NCBI GenBank assembly: GCA_949948835.1
Contig: CATLHF010000009.1
Location: 1-64,000 of the forward strand
Length of the DNA stretch: 64,000 bases
Reading direction: 5' to 3'
From: an uncultured Clostridia bacterium
GTDB taxonomy: Bacteria > Bacillota > Clostridia > TANB77 > CAG-508
The position numbers were made by a program, and so were the translations under genes. Of this stretch, positions 20,921 to 32,343 are shown in pieces. Below the pieces are notes generated by a model, which made no database searches, was not told where the DNA came from, and saw only the letters and a program-made list of their open reading frames with translations. Within the stretch, counting starts at the first letter, position 1, and each line of letters opens with the position of its first letter.

Positions 20921-22148
20921 AACATTTAAAAATAGCATCTTACTCTTTCTTATATTAACAATTGCTCTATTTTCGCTTTCTGGTTGTTATAATGAACAAA
21001 ACATTGATCATTTAGCCTTTGTTGTTGCATTAGGATTTGATGTAGGAGAAGATAATCAGTTAAAACTTAGTTTTCAAATCAGTGTTCCAGGTGGTTCTTC
21101 TGAAAGTGGCGGTTCTTCTCAATCCGATTCTTCTATTGTAACAACAATTGAATGTGCCTCTTTTGATTCTGGCGTTAATTTGTTAAATAGTTATTTAAGT
21201 AAAGAATCTAACCTTTCTCATTGTAAAATTATTGTATTCTCAGAAGAGTTTGCTAATAATGGCATTTCTGAAACACTTTTTACATTAATGAATAAAGTAG
21301 AGGTTCGCCCAGATTGTAATGTATTAGTAAGTAGATGTAGTTCTGAATATTTCTTAAATAATTCAAAACCAGTATTAGAAAAACTGTCTGCTAGATATTA
21401 TGAAATTGCTCCTACTTCTAGTGAATATACTGGTTTTACCCAAAGTATTACCTTAAGTGAATTTTTCTCTGATTATACCGATACGTTTCAAAACTGTTAT
21501 GCCATCCTTGGTGGAATCAATTCTAGCTCTACACATGATTTAAACTCATGGGAAGCTCCTATTGAAAAAGATTCCTCTAATAAAGCACATGAAACTTTAA
21601 TTCAAGGAAAAAGTAATATTGAAAATATGGGACTTGCTATTTTTAAAGGTGACAAATTAGTAGGAGAATTAGATGGACTTGAAACAATTTGTCATCATAT
21701 GATTTCTAGTACATTAAATAGCTGTATTATCAATATTCCTAGTCCATTTGATGAAAATAAAAGCATCTCTCTTAAGGTTCGCTTAATAAAGGACACAAAA
21801 AACAAAGCAAAATTGGTGAATGGTTCTGCTTATATTACTTCCAATGTATCTCTTGAAGCACGTATCTTAACCATGGGGGAAAATTCAAAATATTTAAATA
21901 ATGAAGAACTTGAATATTTACAAAAAGCTTTGAACTCTTATTTAACAACTAAAATATACGATTATTTATATAAAATCTCCAAAGACCTAAATAGTGACAT
22001 TGATGGATTTGGAAGACATCTGGTACAAAATTTTAAAACTTTTGAAGATTGGGAAAATTTTAATTGGTTAGAAAATTTCAAAAATTCATTTTTTGATGTA
22101 ACGGTTCATTCAACTATAAAATCTGGCTATATTTTAATGGAAACTTAA
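20913..22148 (+). CDS. gerKC: Ger(x)C family lipoprotein
   Basis: Lipobox 'LFSLSGCYNEQNIDHLAFVVALGFDVGED'. Confidence 0.9.
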   Translation: MSKTFKNSILLFLILTIALFSLSGCYNEQNIDHLAFVVALGFDVGEDNQLKLSFQISVPGGSSESGGSSQSDSSIVTTIECASFDSGVNLLNSYLSKESNLSHCKIIVFSEEFANNGISETLFTLMNKVEVRPDCNVLVSRCSSEYFLNNSKPVLEKLSARYYEIAPTSSEYTGFTQSITLSEFFSDYTDTFQNCYAILGGINSSSTHDLNSWEAPIEKDSSNKAHETLIQGKSNIENMGLAIFKGDKLVGELDGLETICHHMISSTLNSCIINIPSPFDENKSISLKVRLIKDTKNKAKLVNGSAYITSNVSLEARILTMGENSKYLNNEELEYLQKALNSYLTTKIYDYLYKISKDLNSDIDGFGRHLVQNFKTFEDWENFNWLENFKNSFFDVTVHSTIKSGYILMET

Positions 22149-22165
22149 CATAGGAGGAAAATCAT

Positions 22166-22351
22166 ATGAGAATTGTTATTGCTATAATATCAATATTTAT
22201 CTTTTTAAAAACTTTATTTTATGGTATTTATGAATGGAAAGAACAAAACAATAAGTGTGGTAGCGTTGTTATTGTAATAATTGCGATTATCTCCTTAATC
22301 CTACCAAATATTCTAGTAAGTCTTAGAGTTAATCTATCCAATTATTCGTAA
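22166..22351 (+). CDS. Small membrane protein at the end of the ger operon
   Basis: 61 aa, two hydrophobic stretches, RBS 'aggagg'. Confidence 0.65.
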   Translation: MRIVIAIISIFIFLKTLFYGIYEWKEQNNKCGSVVIVIIAIISLILPNILVSLRVNLSNYS

Positions 22352-22382
22352 AAGAAGTCGGCACCTTTGCCGACTTCTTTTA
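22350..22382. terminator. Bidirectional terminator
   Basis: aaaagaagtcggc-accttt-gccgacttctttt. Confidence 0.85.
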
Positions 22383-23240
22383 CAATACCACATCTCGTTT
22401 TAAATATCCCTGCTTTATGATGCCTAATCCAATAAAATCTTGTTTCTCATTATAAATTCGATAAATTTCATCTATTAAATTATATTGTAATTTTACACCA
22501 TTTAAAAATTGTTCTTCTCTTTTTGCATCTAATATAATTTTTTCTTTATCGCAAAAGAATTGTTCTATTGTAATGATGCTTTTTACAATATGGTCTTTGT
22601 TTTCTTTTAGCTGATTAAGGGTAATGCTATTTTCAATTTTAAATTCACCAACCTGTAAACGGTTTAATTCTTTCATATACCCTATTGTTCCAAGATTTTC
22701 TGCAATTTGCTCACACAAAGTTCTAATATACGTACCCTTTGAGCAGTGTACGGTAAAAGTAATTTCGTTTGTATTTGTATCTACTTTATTCAATACGAAA
22801 GAATAAATTTCAATTTTTCTTGATTGTATTTCAATCGTCTTTCCTTGTCTTGCATATTCGTAGAGTTTTTTTCCATTTATTTTAATGGCAGAATACATTG
22901 GTGGTGTTTGCTGCTTCTTTCCTATCATAGAAGAAAAAACTTCTTTTATTTGCTCTTCTTTTGGCATTGTAACTTCTTGTTTTTCTAATACCGTCCCTGC
23001 CAAATCTGCTGTATCCGTTTTAACGCCTAATTTTAATATCGATTTATATACTTTATCGTGATTTACTAGATATTTTGATATCTTTGTTGCTTTTCCAATA
23101 AGTAATGGCAATACCCCTGTTGCATTTGGATCTAATGTACCTGTATGTCCAATTTTTTCTCCTAATATTTTTTTAGCAATTGCTACAACATCATGAGAAG
23201 TATATTCTTTTTCTTTGTTAATTAGTATAATTCCATCCAT
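22380..23240 (-). CDS. truB: tRNA pseudouridine(55) synthase
   Basis: 'MDGIILINKEKEYTSHDVV', 'GHTGTLDPNATGVLPLLIGKATK'. Confidence 0.95.
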   Translation of the reverse strand: MDGIILINKEKEYTSHDVVAIAKKILGEKIGHTGTLDPNATGVLPLLIGKATKISKYLVNHDKVYKSILKLGVKTDTADLAGTVLEKQEVTMPKEEQIKEVFSSMIGKKQQTPPMYSAIKINGKKLYEYARQGKTIEIQSRKIEIYSFVLNKVDTNTNEITFTVHCSKGTYIRTLCEQIAENLGTIGYMKELNRLQVGEFKIENSITLNQLKENKDHIVKSIITIEQFFCDKEKIILDAKREEQFLNGVKLQYNLIDEIYRIYNEKQDFIGLGIIKQGYLKRDVVL

Positions 23241-23288
23241 TTGATTTCTCCTAATAATTAAGAACCCTACGAAGGGTTCTATATGGTT

Positions 23289-24243
23289 TTATTTTAAATG
23301 TTTTTTTACCTCATGAAGAATTTTTTCTTTTGCTTCTTCTAATGATGCATGAATTTGGCAACCAGCAGCTCTAGGATGTCCTCCTCCATTAAACATAATG
23401 CATGCATCAGATACATTCACGTAATCATTGGAGCGAAGAGAACCTTTATATAATCCTTCTTCTTTTTCACTAAGAAGAATCGAAACTTCTACTCCTTCAA
23501 TACTTCTTCCAATATCAACTAATCCCGATTGGTCTCCATTTTGTGCCTTTGCTTCTTGTTCATCTTGTTTGGTAATATAAGTAAACGCAATTTTACCATC
23601 TTCTAGCAATTCTAAACGATCCATAACAATTTTGCTAAGTGCAAAATGACCTTTGCTTTGTTTTTCTAGCACCCTTCTATAAATATCTGCTACATTTACA
23701 CCAATGCTTAGCAAAAATGATATAAACTCAAATGTTTCTTTTGAAGTTCCTGCATATTTAAATCCGCCTGTGTCTGTAATAATCCCTGTAACTAAGCAGC
23801 TTCCTATTTCTTTGGTAATCGTTACTCCTATATACTCTAATACTAGAATCAAAATTTGACAGCATGCTGGGGAATCTGGATTAACAAAATTATGGTCTGC
23901 AAACATAGAATTTACACTATGATGGTCAATATTAACCGTCGTTTTTGCTTGTTCAAAATAACTTGCAAAACCGTTTAATCTTTTAATATCACTACTATCT
24001 AATGCAATTGCTAAATCATAAACTTGCTTTGTTCCTTCTTTTTGCATCTTATCTGCATTTGGTAAAAATGCAAATAGCTGTGGATATTCTGGCACAACTA
24101 CTTCTGGTTGTTTTCCTAGTTGTACTAATGCATTGTATACAGCAAGAGCACTTCCGAATAGCATCTCCATCTGGATTTTCGTGTGTTAAAATAACAATGC
24201 TATTTGCTTTTTCTATAGCTTCTTTTATATTGTCTAATGTCAT
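23289..24243 (-). CDS. nrnA: DHH/DHHA1 phosphoesterase (NrnA-like oligoribonuclease/pAp phosphatase), interrupted by +1 shift at in-frame CGG (24156-24154)
   Basis: ORFs 24049..24243 and 23289..24170 join when C24156 is skipped: 'ILTHENPDGDAIGSALAVYNALVQLGKQPEVV'; DHH motif 'VNIDHHSVN', DHHA1 'MFNGGGHPRAAGCQ'. Confidence 0.94.
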
Positions 24244-24268
24244 TTCTTATCTCCTCTACCTCTATTTT

Positions 24269-24631
24269 TTATTCGTCTGCATCTTCTTTTTTAAGCTCTC
24301 GTAATATCGAATCAATTCTTGCACCATATTCAATCGAATCGTCACGTTCAAAAACAAGCTCTGGTGTAATTCTTAAATTAATTCGTTTTGCAACTTCGCT
24401 TCTAATAAATCCAGAAGATTTTTTTAAGCCTTCTAATGTTTCTTGTTCATTTTTCGAGTTTAAAATACTAATATAGATTTTAGCATATTTTAAGTCTGGT
24501 GTGATTTTCGCTTTCGTTACACTAATTAATCCTGTTACACTTGGATTTTTTAGTTCATAACTAATTATATGACTAATCTCCTTTTTTAATTCTTCATTAA
24601 TTCTATCAAGTCTCGTATTATTTTTTGGCAT
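24269..24631 (-). CDS. rbfA: 30S ribosome-binding factor A
   Basis: 120 aa; position and 'RLDRINEELKKEISHIISYELKNP'. Confidence 0.92.
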   Translation of the reverse strand: MPKNNTRLDRINEELKKEISHIISYELKNPSVTGLISVTKAKITPDLKYAKIYISILNSKNEQETLEGLKKSSGFIRSEVAKRINLRITPELVFERDDSIEYGARIDSILRELKKEDADE

Positions 24632-24658
24632 TTATAAACCTCCTTTTTATCTTTAACG

Positions 24659-24930
24659 CTACACTTCTTCATCTCTCGTCCTATCTTTTCTTTTTGTTGA
24701 TGAACAATATTGAGTATTTTCAAGCTTTGCTTGTATTGGTAGCGCTTTTAAATAAGTCTCTTGTCTTTTTTCATCCGCTATTTCTGCATCAATTCTTTTT
24801 GCATGATTTATCGTTTTTGCATTTTTTTATAATCTTTTCCAAGTGACGCTAAAAATTCTAGTATTTCTTCTTTCTTTGCTTTTATACTCTTATTTTCCAT
24901 TTCAATCACTTTTTTAGTATGTTTAGGCAT
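24659..24930 (-). pseudogene. Small hypothetical ORF split by a -1 shift at an A7 tract (24828-24822)
   Basis: Two minus frames join as 'MENKSIKAKKEEILEFLASLGKDYKK[N]AKTINHAKRIDAEIADEKRQETYLKALPIQAKLENTQYCSSTKRKDRTRDEEV' if one A is added to the A-run. Confidence 0.5.
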
Positions 24931-24964
24931 AGTAAGCATTTTATTAAACTATGCCCTTTTTTGT

Positions 24965-27922
24965 TTATTTTTTCACTTCTTCCATAACGTAAACTTCTAA
25001 TGTATCACCTTCCATGATGTCATTGTAGTTTTCAATTTGAAGTCCACATTCATATCCATATGCTACTTCTTTTACATCGTCTTTAAATCTCTTTAAAGAT
25101 ACTAATTTTCCATCATGGATAACCACATTATCACGAATGACACGAATTCCTGCATTTCTTGCAATTTTTCCATCTGTTACATAGCATCCTGCAATCGTTC
25201 CAACACTGCTTACTTTAAATGTTTGTCTTACTTCTGCTGTTCCAATTACTTTTTCTTCAAAGACTGGATCTAACATTCCTTTCATTGCAGCTTCTACGTC
25301 TTCAATTGCTTGGTAAATAATAGAATATTGTTTAATTTCTACTTCTTCTTTTTGTGCCACATCTTTTGCGATTGGGTCTGGTCTTACATTAAATGCAATG
25401 ATAATAGCATTCGAAACTTTTGCAAGTGTTACATCAGATTCTGTTACTCCACCAACGTTAGCATGAATTACTTTTACTTCTACTTCTTCGTTAGTTAATT
25501 TTTCTAAGCTTTGTTTAACCGCTTCTACGGAACCTTGTACATCTGCTTTTACAATAATATTTAGTCGTTTTAAGTTTCCTTTTTCGATTTGACTAAATAA
25601 ATCATTTAAGCTTACTCTCGCTGTTTGGTTCATACTCTTTTCTCTTGCTTGACGTTTTCTTCTTTCAATTAAGTGTTTTGCTGTTTTTTCATCTTTTACT
25701 TCATAGAAAGTATCTCCTGCTTCTGGAACTTCTGTTAAACCTGTTACTTCTACTGGTGTAGATGGTCCGGCTTTTTTTACTTTCTTTCCTTTATCATCTG
25801 TCATGGTACGAATTCTACCAATAGCAGAACCTACCACAATGGTATCTCCAACATCTAATGTTCCACGTTGTACAAGCATAGATACTACTGGTCCTCTTGC
25901 TTTATCTAAACGAGCTTCAATAACAGTACCTTTCGATTGTTTATTTGGGTTTGCTTTTAATTCTTTTACATCTGCGACTAGTAATACCATTTCTAACAAG
26001 GTATCAATATTAATTTTCTTTTTCGCAGAAATTTCAACAAAGATGGTATCTCCACCCCATTCTTCTGGTACTAAGTCATATTTCATTAATTCTTGTTTTA
26101 CTTTTTCAGGGTTTGCACCTTCTACATCAATTTTATTTAATGCAACAACAATTGGAATTTCAGCCGCTTTTGCATGGTTAATCGCTTCAATCGTTTGAGG
26201 CATAACACCATCATTTGCTGCAACTACTAAAATTGCAATATCTGTAATTTGTGCTCCTCTTGCTCTCATGCTAGTAAATGCTTCATGTCCTGGTGTGTCT
26301 AGGAATGTAATTTCTCTATCATTTATTTTTACTTTATAAGCACCTATATGTTGTGTGATTCCTCCTGCTTCTCCTTCAATTACGTTGGTCTGACGGATAG
26401 CATCCAATAATGAGGTTTTTCCATGGTCTACGTGTCCCATAACAACAACAACTGGTGGTCTTGGTTTTAATTCGTTTTCGGTATCTTCTGTTTCATCAAA
26501 TAAGATATCTTCCTCTGTTACTGTTTCTTTCTTAATTGCTGTAATTCCAAATTCTCCTGCAATTAAGAATGCTGTATCAAAATCCACTTCATTATTAATC
26601 GTTGCCATTACACCATAACCTAATAGTTTTTTAATAACATCTGCTGTTGTTTTTTTCATTTCAGCAGCTAAATCTTTTACCGTTACTGGATCTGGTATGG
26701 TTATTTCTGTTAACTCGAAGATTTTTTGTTTTACTCTTTCTTCCTCAGGTTTATTGGCTCTTTTCCTGTTTTTCTTTCCTCTTTGTGTTGTTAAATCGTA
26801 AAAATCAAGCATACCACCATCTTGTTCATCAAACATAGAAGATAGACGGTCATGTTGTTTTAAGCTTTTTAATTTATCTTCATTAATTTCATAATCTCCA
26901 CCACGTTTTGATTTTGGACTTTTTTTCATTTTGTTTTCTTCATAACGATTTTGTTTTTGTTTATCGATGGATTTATTATATTCCCTAACAACTTCTTTTT
27001 CTACCACATCTGTCATAATATTTTTAATGTTCTTTTCAATTCCTTTTTCATCAAGTGGTCTTCTAGATCCATATCCATTTTGGTTATTATTGCGGTTTCT
27101 ATTTTGATTATATCCATTTTGTCCATATCCGTTTTGAGGACGATTGTCTCTATTAAAGTTATTACCATTTCTATTTTGGTTATTGTATCCAGTATTACGT
27201 GCATTATTATCAAAATTATTATGGCGGAAATTATTATTGTTGTTACGTGGTTGATAATTATTGTTATGTCCATTATTTTGATAATTATTGTTTTGATAAT
27301 TATTGTTTCTATATCCATTTGCATTGTTATTTGAATAGTTTTGAGTAGCAGGTCGTCTTGATTCTGGTTTTGCTTCTTCTTTTTTAGGTTCTATTTTCGT
27401 TTCTTTTTTAACTTCTTCTGTTCTTGTTTCTTGCATTTTTGGTTCTTCTTTTACAACCTCTTTTATTTCTTCTTTCTTTTCTTCTTGTTTTGGTGTTTTT
27501 AACCCAAATAATTCACTAACTGTCATTGGTTTTGAAGGTTTGTTACGATATACAATGTTATAATCTTTGTTGTTATTTCTTTCAACGAAACCAACTTCTT
27601 TTCGTTTTGCTTCCATTTTCTTTCTTTTTTCTTCTTCTTCTCTTTTTACTATTTCTTCTTCCGATACAATCACTTCTCTACGAATAATAACTGGTGTATC
27701 TTGTTTTATTTTCTTTTCTTTTTTCTCTTGTACATTTTCTACTGTTTTATTTTCTTCTTTCCTTTTCGTTTTAAAACTCTCCTTTATCTTTTTTGCAAGT
27801 TCTTCTTCTATTGAACTCATATGGTTTTTAGCTTCAATTCCTAACTTTCCAGCTCTTTCTATAATCTCTTTACTGGTTAAGTCTAGTTCTTTTGCTATTT
27901 CATGTATTTTTATCTTACCCAA
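24965..27922 (-). CDS. infB: Translation initiation factor IF-2 with Asn-rich N-terminal linker
   Basis: '[23 protein letters not shown]', '[17 protein letters not shown]', 'ALNKIDV'; TTG start after 'GGGGGTGAAG' RBS. Confidence 0.96.
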   Translation of the reverse strand: MGKIKIHEIAKELDLTSKEIIERAGKLGIEAKNHMSSIEEELAKKIKESFKTKRKEENKTVENVQEKKEKKIKQDTPVIIRREVIVSEEEIVKREEEEKRKKMEAKRKEVGFVERNNNKDYNIVYRNKPSKPMTVSELFGLKTPKQEEKKEEIKEVVKEEPKMQETRTEEVKKETKIEPKKEEAKPESRRPATQNYSNNNANGYRNNNYQNNNYQNNGHNNNYQPRNNNNNFRHNNFDNNARNTGYNNQNRNGNNFNRDNRPQNGYGQNGYNQNRNRNNNQNGYGSRRPLDEKGIEKNIKNIMTDVVEKEVVREYNKSIDKQKQNRYEENKMKKSPKSKRGGDYEINEDKLKSLKQHDRLSSMFDEQDGGMLDFYDLTTQRGKKNRKRANKPEEERVKQKIFELTEITIPDPVTVKDLAAEMKKTTADVIKKLLGYGVMATINNEVDFDTAFLIAGEFGITAIKKETVTEEDILFDETEDTENELKPRPPVVVVMGHVDHGKTSLLDAIRQTNVIEGEAGGITQHIGAYKVKINDREITFLDTPGHEAFTSMRARGAQITDIAILVVAANDGVMPQTIEAINHAKAAEIPIVVALNKIDVEGANPEKVKQELMKYDLVPEEWGGDTIFVEISAKKKINIDTLLEMVLLVADVKELKANPNKQSKGTVIEARLDKARGPVVSMLVQRGTLDVGDTIVVGSAIGRIRTMTDDKGKKVKKAGPSTPVEVTGLTEVPEAGDTFYEVKDEKTAKHLIERRKRQAREKSMNQTARVSLNDLFSQIEKGNLKRLNIIVKADVQGSVEAVKQSLEKLTNEEVEVKVIHANVGGVTESDVTLAKVSNAIIIAFNVRPDPIAKDVAQKEEVEIKQYSIIYQAIEDVEAAMKGMLDPVFEEKVIGTAEVRQTFKVSSVGTIAGCYVTDGKIARNAGIRVIRDNVVIHDGKLVSLKRFKDDVKEVAYGYECGLQIENYNDIMEGDTLEVYVMEEVKK

Positions 27923-28235
27923 TAACTTCACCCCCGTTAATGATCCTTTCAATTTCATGTGCAAAACTTTGATTTTTAATTCCAAAGATTGCTTTATTTG
28001 TTTTTCCAATTGCTCTACTTAAGTTTTCAATACTTCCATAGAAATAAATTGGTATATAGTTTTGCTTACAATTTCTTTCAAAATTTCTTTTTGTTCTTTC
28101 GGCTGCGTCTTCTGCTACAAGAATTAATTTTACTTTTTTTCTTTGTATTAAATCCATACAAGCATCATTGCCAAAACTAAGACCTCCTGCTCTCATACAT
28201 AAGCCTAATAAACCTTCTATTTTATGATTCGTCAA
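27915..28235 (-). CDS. ylxQ: L7Ae-family RNA-binding protein (YlxQ)
   Basis: '[20 protein letters not shown]' between infB and ylxR. Confidence 0.88.
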   Translation of the reverse strand: MTNHKIEGLLGLCMRAGGLSFGNDACMDLIQRKKVKLILVAEDAAERTKRNFERNCKQNYIPIYFYGSIENLSRAIGKTNKAIFGIKNQSFAHEIERIINGGEVIG

Positions 28236-28485
28236 TCATCACACCTCTTAATTTTTCATATATCTCATCATCGATTTTTGTTTCAAAAACTCTCTCAATC
28301 CTTTTTGTTTTCATTGCTTTTTCAAGACATTCTTCCTTGTCACATATGTATGCGCCTCGTCCTGGCATCTTGCCAGTTTTATCAATATTAATTTGTCCGT
28401 CACTTGATTTTACAACTCGGATTAAGTCCTTTTTATCTTTTTTCTCATTACACCCCATACAGGTTCTTTGTGGTATTTTTTTCAT
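28222..28485 (-). CDS. ylxR: YlxR family protein
   Basis: 'PQRTCMGCNEKKDKKDLIRVV...GRGAYIC'. Confidence 0.92.
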   Translation of the reverse strand: MKKIPQRTCMGCNEKKDKKDLIRVVKSSDGQINIDKTGKMPGRGAYICDKEECLEKAMKTKRIERVFETKIDDEIYEKLRGVMIDES

Positions 28486-28506
28486 TTTAAAAACACCTCC
28501 ATTTTC

Positions 28507-29601
28507 CTATTCTTCTGATGTTTCTTGTTCTTCTTGCATGCTTACAATCATTTCTCTAAATTGAGATTCTGATTTAATATCAATCTTCCAATTAGTTAAT
28601 TTCGCTGCAAGTCTTGCATTTTGTCCTGATTTTCCAATTGCAAGTGATAATTGATCATCTGTTACAATTACTTGTGCAAACTTTTCTTCTTCTTTAATAT
28701 CAACTGCTAATACTTGTGCTGGAAGTAAAGCTGCTGCTATATAAATACTTGGATCTTCATTCCATTCAATAACGTCAATTTTTTCTCCATTTAATTCATT
28801 AATAATATTTTGAATACGAACTCCCTTTTGTCCTACACAAGAACCTACTGGATCGATATTAGGGTTTGTTGAATATACTGCTACTTTACTTCTATATCCT
28901 GGATCTCTTGATACACTCTTTATTTCAATTAATCCTTCATAAATTTCTGGTATTTCAAATTCAAATAATCTTCTAACAAATTCTGAGCAAGCACGTGATA
29001 CAACAACTTGTGGATTTCCTTTCATTCCTCTTACAACTTCTTGTACGTATCCTCTCACTTTATCATTAACACGATACTTTTCCGTTGGTATTTGTTCTTT
29101 TGTAGGCATAATCCCCTCTAATTTTCCAAGGTCCATAATAACTGCTCCACCATCTGCTTTTTGAATAATGCCAGAAACAATCTCTCCTTTTCTATCGTTA
29201 AATTCTGTATAAATAATATCTCTTTCTGCTTCTCTTAGTTTTTGAATAATAACTTGTTTTGCTGTCTGTGCTGCGATTCTTCCAAAGTCTTTTGGAACCA
29301 TTTCAATATCCACAGTATCTCCAATTTCTAATTTTTTGCTAATTTTTTTTGCGTTTTCTAAATTAATTTGTAGCTTATCATCTTCTGCTACTTCGACTAC
29401 CTCTTTTACTGCATATAAATGTGCTTCTCCCGTTTGTTTATCCATTACAACTTTTACATTTTCTGCTGAATCAAAGTTTCTTTTATATGCTGTTAATAAT
29501 GCTTGTTCAATTGCATCAATCAGATACGATTTTCTAATTCCTTTCTCATTTTCTAGTTCTTCTAATGCTAGTATTAATTCTTTGTTATCAATTGCTTTCA
29601 T
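28507..29601 (-). CDS. nusA: Transcription termination/antitermination protein NusA
   Basis: S1/KH signatures 'GSCVGQKGVRIQNIINELNGEKIDVIEW'. Confidence 0.95.
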   Translation of the reverse strand: MKAIDNKELILALEELENEKGIRKSYLIDAIEQALLTAYKRNFDSAENVKVVMDKQTGEAHLYAVKEVVEVAEDDKLQINLENAKKISKKLEIGDTVDIEMVPKDFGRIAAQTAKQVIIQKLREAERDIIYTEFNDRKGEIVSGIIQKADGGAVIMDLGKLEGIMPTKEQIPTEKYRVNDKVRGYVQEVVRGMKGNPQVVVSRACSEFVRRLFEFEIPEIYEGLIEIKSVSRDPGYRSKVAVYSTNPNIDPVGSCVGQKGVRIQNIINELNGEKIDVIEWNEDPSIYIAAALLPAQVLAVDIKEEEKFAQVIVTDDQLSLAIGKSGQNARLAAKLTNWKIDIKSESQFREMIVSMQEEQETSEE

Positions 29602-29706
29602 TTTCCTTTTTCCTCCCTTATTTTTTATATATTTAGTAGAGTATATTTCAGCTTTAAGAACCCCCAGTCTCCTTGAATAAAGGGGCTTTTACTCTACTTT
29701 TATTAC

Positions 29707-30168
29707 TTATTCATTCCAGTTATATTTTGTCTTTATAAGTGCTATATTGCTTCTTGGTATGGATATTTCATCATTTTCATATGTCATTGTAATTGTATTT
29801 TCGTCATATCCTGTTAAGATTCCTTCTACTTCTTTTTCTTTATTGATTGGCTTATATAGTTTTACTTCTATTTCTTCTCCCCTTGCACTATCAAAATGTT
29901 TTTCTTTTCTTAGTACTCTTTCAATTCCTGGTGAAGATACTTCTAAAAAATATTGTTCTTTAATATAATCTGCTTCATCTAGTAAATCCATAATACCATC
30001 ATTTACTTTTTCACAATCGTTTAAATCAATGCCATCTTCTTTATCAATAAAAATACGTAAAAAATAATTTTTACCTTCTTTTGCATATTCTACATCGTAA
30101 AGTTCATAACCCAATTCATTAATTTTTGATTGTAAAAGAGTTTCTACTTTTTCTTCAATATTAGCCAA
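29707..30168 (-). CDS. rimP: Ribosome maturation factor RimP
   Basis: 'DCEKVNDGIMDLLDEADYIKEQYFLEVSSPGIERVL'. Confidence 0.93.
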   Translation of the reverse strand: MANIEEKVETLLQSKINELGYELYDVEYAKEGKNYFLRIFIDKEDGIDLNDCEKVNDGIMDLLDEADYIKEQYFLEVSSPGIERVLRKEKHFDSARGEEIEVKLYKPINKEKEVEGILTGYDENTITMTYENDEISIPRSNIALIKTKYNWNE

Positions 30169-30189
30169 AGTGTAATCCTCCTTTTATAC

Positions 30190-30224
30190 AACTGAGGAGT
30201 GGGATTTGTTCCCACTCCTCTAGT
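30190..30224 (-). terminator. Strong hairpin in the intergenic region upstream of rimP
   Basis: gaggagtggga...tcccactcctc; no clear U-run, so it could also be a leader structure. Confidence 0.5.
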
Positions 30225-30306
30225 TTTCATATTTGCATTAATATTATATCCTGTTTTTCTTAAAAAATCAAGGCTTTTTCAAGATTTTTTTTAAGTTTGT
30301 AAAATA

Positions 30307-32214
30307 TCATTCTTCCACTTGCCATTTTAAAATTGGATACCCATTATTAATATTGCTACTATCTGAAGTAAACTCTCTTCCTAAAGTGGCTGTTAATCCT
30401 TTTAATTGGGTTTCTGTTTTTGCAGTCGCGCCTGTATCTGTTCCATTACTGCTAGTAGAGCCCCCTACTCCAGAGCTTGCTTTTCCATTTAAATAGTAAC
30501 AATTTGAAGCTCCTTCTCCTCCTCCTACGATTCCTCCGTAATATACTCCTTTTCCTATATTTCCTATATTATAACAGTTTCTTATCTCTTGTTTTATCAA
30601 AACTGTAGATGAAGCATTACTCCCAACGATGCCACCCACTTGTCTAGTTGTGCCTGTTACATTTCCCAAATTATAACATTCGCTAATTGTATTTGCTGCA
30701 TAACCAGAAATACCGCCTACATTATTGTTTTTACTTGAATTTATTCCCAGAGATTGTACAGTCCCTGTATTATAACATTTCATAACTATTTGAAATGATG
30801 AACCAGCGATTCCACCTACATTTGATCCGTTACCTATAACGTCTGCTATATTATAACTTTGGGTAATATTGCCACCTCCATATCCTACAATTCCTCCTAC
30901 AAGACTCATTCCGTCTGTACTACGAGCACCAGCTTTTATTTGTTTGCACAAATTAGCGCAATTTGTCATATCTTCTTTTAGATTCTCTATAATTCCACAT
31001 ATTCCTCCTACTTGCGATGCTGTACCTATAACATTCCCATAATTTGTACTATTTTTTATTATTCCACCTGATGTAAATCCCGTAATGCCTCCAATAACGC
31101 TATTACCTGATGAGGTCTCCGTTTTTGCTTCTAGGTCAATTTTATTTACCGCATTATCAATTGTTCCGTAATTTCCTCCCGCTATCGCTCCTGTTCTGGG
31201 TCCTGATACGATAGTTCCTTCTTCTATTGCTAAATTTTTAATTGTTCCGTAATTTATACCAAAAAGGCCTTGATAATGTTTAGTTTCATCATCGATAAAA
31301 ACTCCCTTTACTGAATGATTGTTTCCTTCAAATGTTCCATAAAAGTAATGGGCTTGGCTTAATTGATACTCTCCTATTGGAGTCCATTGCGTTGCAGTAT
31401 TATCAAATGTTAGAGTTCCATCTTCTGCTATTGTGTATTTATTTTTGTTTAGTTCAATATCATTCATTAATTGTACAGTTTTTCCTTTAAACGTTCTTCC
31501 ACTATTTACTTTATCTCGAAATGCAATCATATCTTCTACGTTATAAATATTCATATCTTCTGTAATATCTGTTATCATAATGCTTTCTACATTATATTTC
31601 TCTTCTGCATCTTTCGCAATCACGCTATACGTTCCATTATCCGTTACTTCTTTTTCAATTAGATATTTTTCATTTTGTTTTTCTGGTATTGTTATCTCTT
31701 CTCCATTTAAAATAATACTTGTAATTTCTTTTTCATAGCTTATTTCTATATAAATAGTAGCTTTTTCATAATTAGTACTCATTTCACTTGTCATAACAAT
31801 TTGTATTTGTTCTTCTAATTCTCCTCGTCCTAAGCTTATTCCTATTTTGGGTACACTTCTGTCAAGTTGAAATTGCCATCCATCTACAAATACCACATCT
31901 CCATTTACTGCCATTCCATTTTCTCTAATTGCTGTATCAATATATGTCGTTTCATTATACGTTGTATCTGTATATTTTTTAGCTTGTAAATCTAATAAAA
32001 CAAGTTCTAATTTTTCTCTTGCTACCTCTTCTTCTGTTTTTACTTTCGCTTCTTTTGCATAATTTAAAATACCATTTTCTCCTATCGTCAAATTAATTAC
32101 AACTCCTGCTAAAATCAATAACAATATAATAGTAATAGTCAAAGCAATTAGCGTTATGCCAGTTGTTGCATTTTTAACGTATCTAAATTGCTCTTGTCCT
32201 TGCTTCTTTTCCAT
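30307..32214 (-). CDS. Prepilin-like surface protein with GLUG-like repeat tail (paralog 1)
   Basis: 'GITLIALTITIILLLILAGVVI' type IV prepilin-like N-terminus; repeats 'GGIVG...CYNIGN'. Confidence 0.8.
   Translation of the reverse strand: MEKKQGQEQFRYVKNATTGITLIALTITIILLLILAGVVINLTIGENGILNYAKEAKVKTEEEVAREKLELVLLDLQAKKYTDTTYNETTYIDTAIRENGMAVNGDVVFVDGWQFQLDRSVPKIGISLGRGELEEQIQIVMTSEMSTNYEKATIYIEISYEKEITSIILNGEEITIPEKQNEKYLIEKEVTDNGTYSVIAKDAEEKYNVESIMITDITEDMNIYNVEDMIAFRDKVNSGRTFKGKTVQLMNDIELNKNKYTIAEDGTLTFDNTATQWTPIGEYQLSQAHYFYGTFEGNNHSVKGVFIDDETKHYQGLFGINYGTIKNLAIEEGTIVSGPRTGAIAGGNYGTIDNAVNKIDLEAKTETSSGNSVIGGITGFTSGGIIKNSTNYGNVIGTASQVGGICGIIENLKEDMTNCANLCKQIKAGARSTDGMSLVGGIVGYGGGNITQSYNIADVIGNGSNVGGIAGSSFQIVMKCYNTGTVQSLGINSSKNNNVGGISGYAANTISECYNLGNVTGTTRQVGGIVGSNASSTVLIKQEIRNCYNIGNIGKGVYYGGIVGGGEGASNCYYLNGKASSGVGGSTSSNGTDTGATAKTETQLKGLTATLGREFTSDSSNINNGYPILKWQVEE
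31415..32021. repeat. Copy A of a near-identical direct repeat of about 600 bp within the prepilin paralogs
   Basis: Matches 33176..33782 base for base by eye; ends diverge. Confidence 0.85.
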
Positions 32215-32343
32215 AATCTTTTTCTCCCTTATTTTATGTTTGTAAATAATATTTTTTTCTTACTTTATATAATTTTATGCCTATTGTCAATATTTAAAAT
32301 AGTATTCCTAACAAAAAATCTCCTGTATTTCTTATCTCTTCAC

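Noticed and set aside
27013-27324. 103-aa out-of-frame ORF '[27 protein letters not shown]' (same strand as infB)
   Set aside because: Alternate-frame reading of the Asn-rich repeat region of infB; no independent support.
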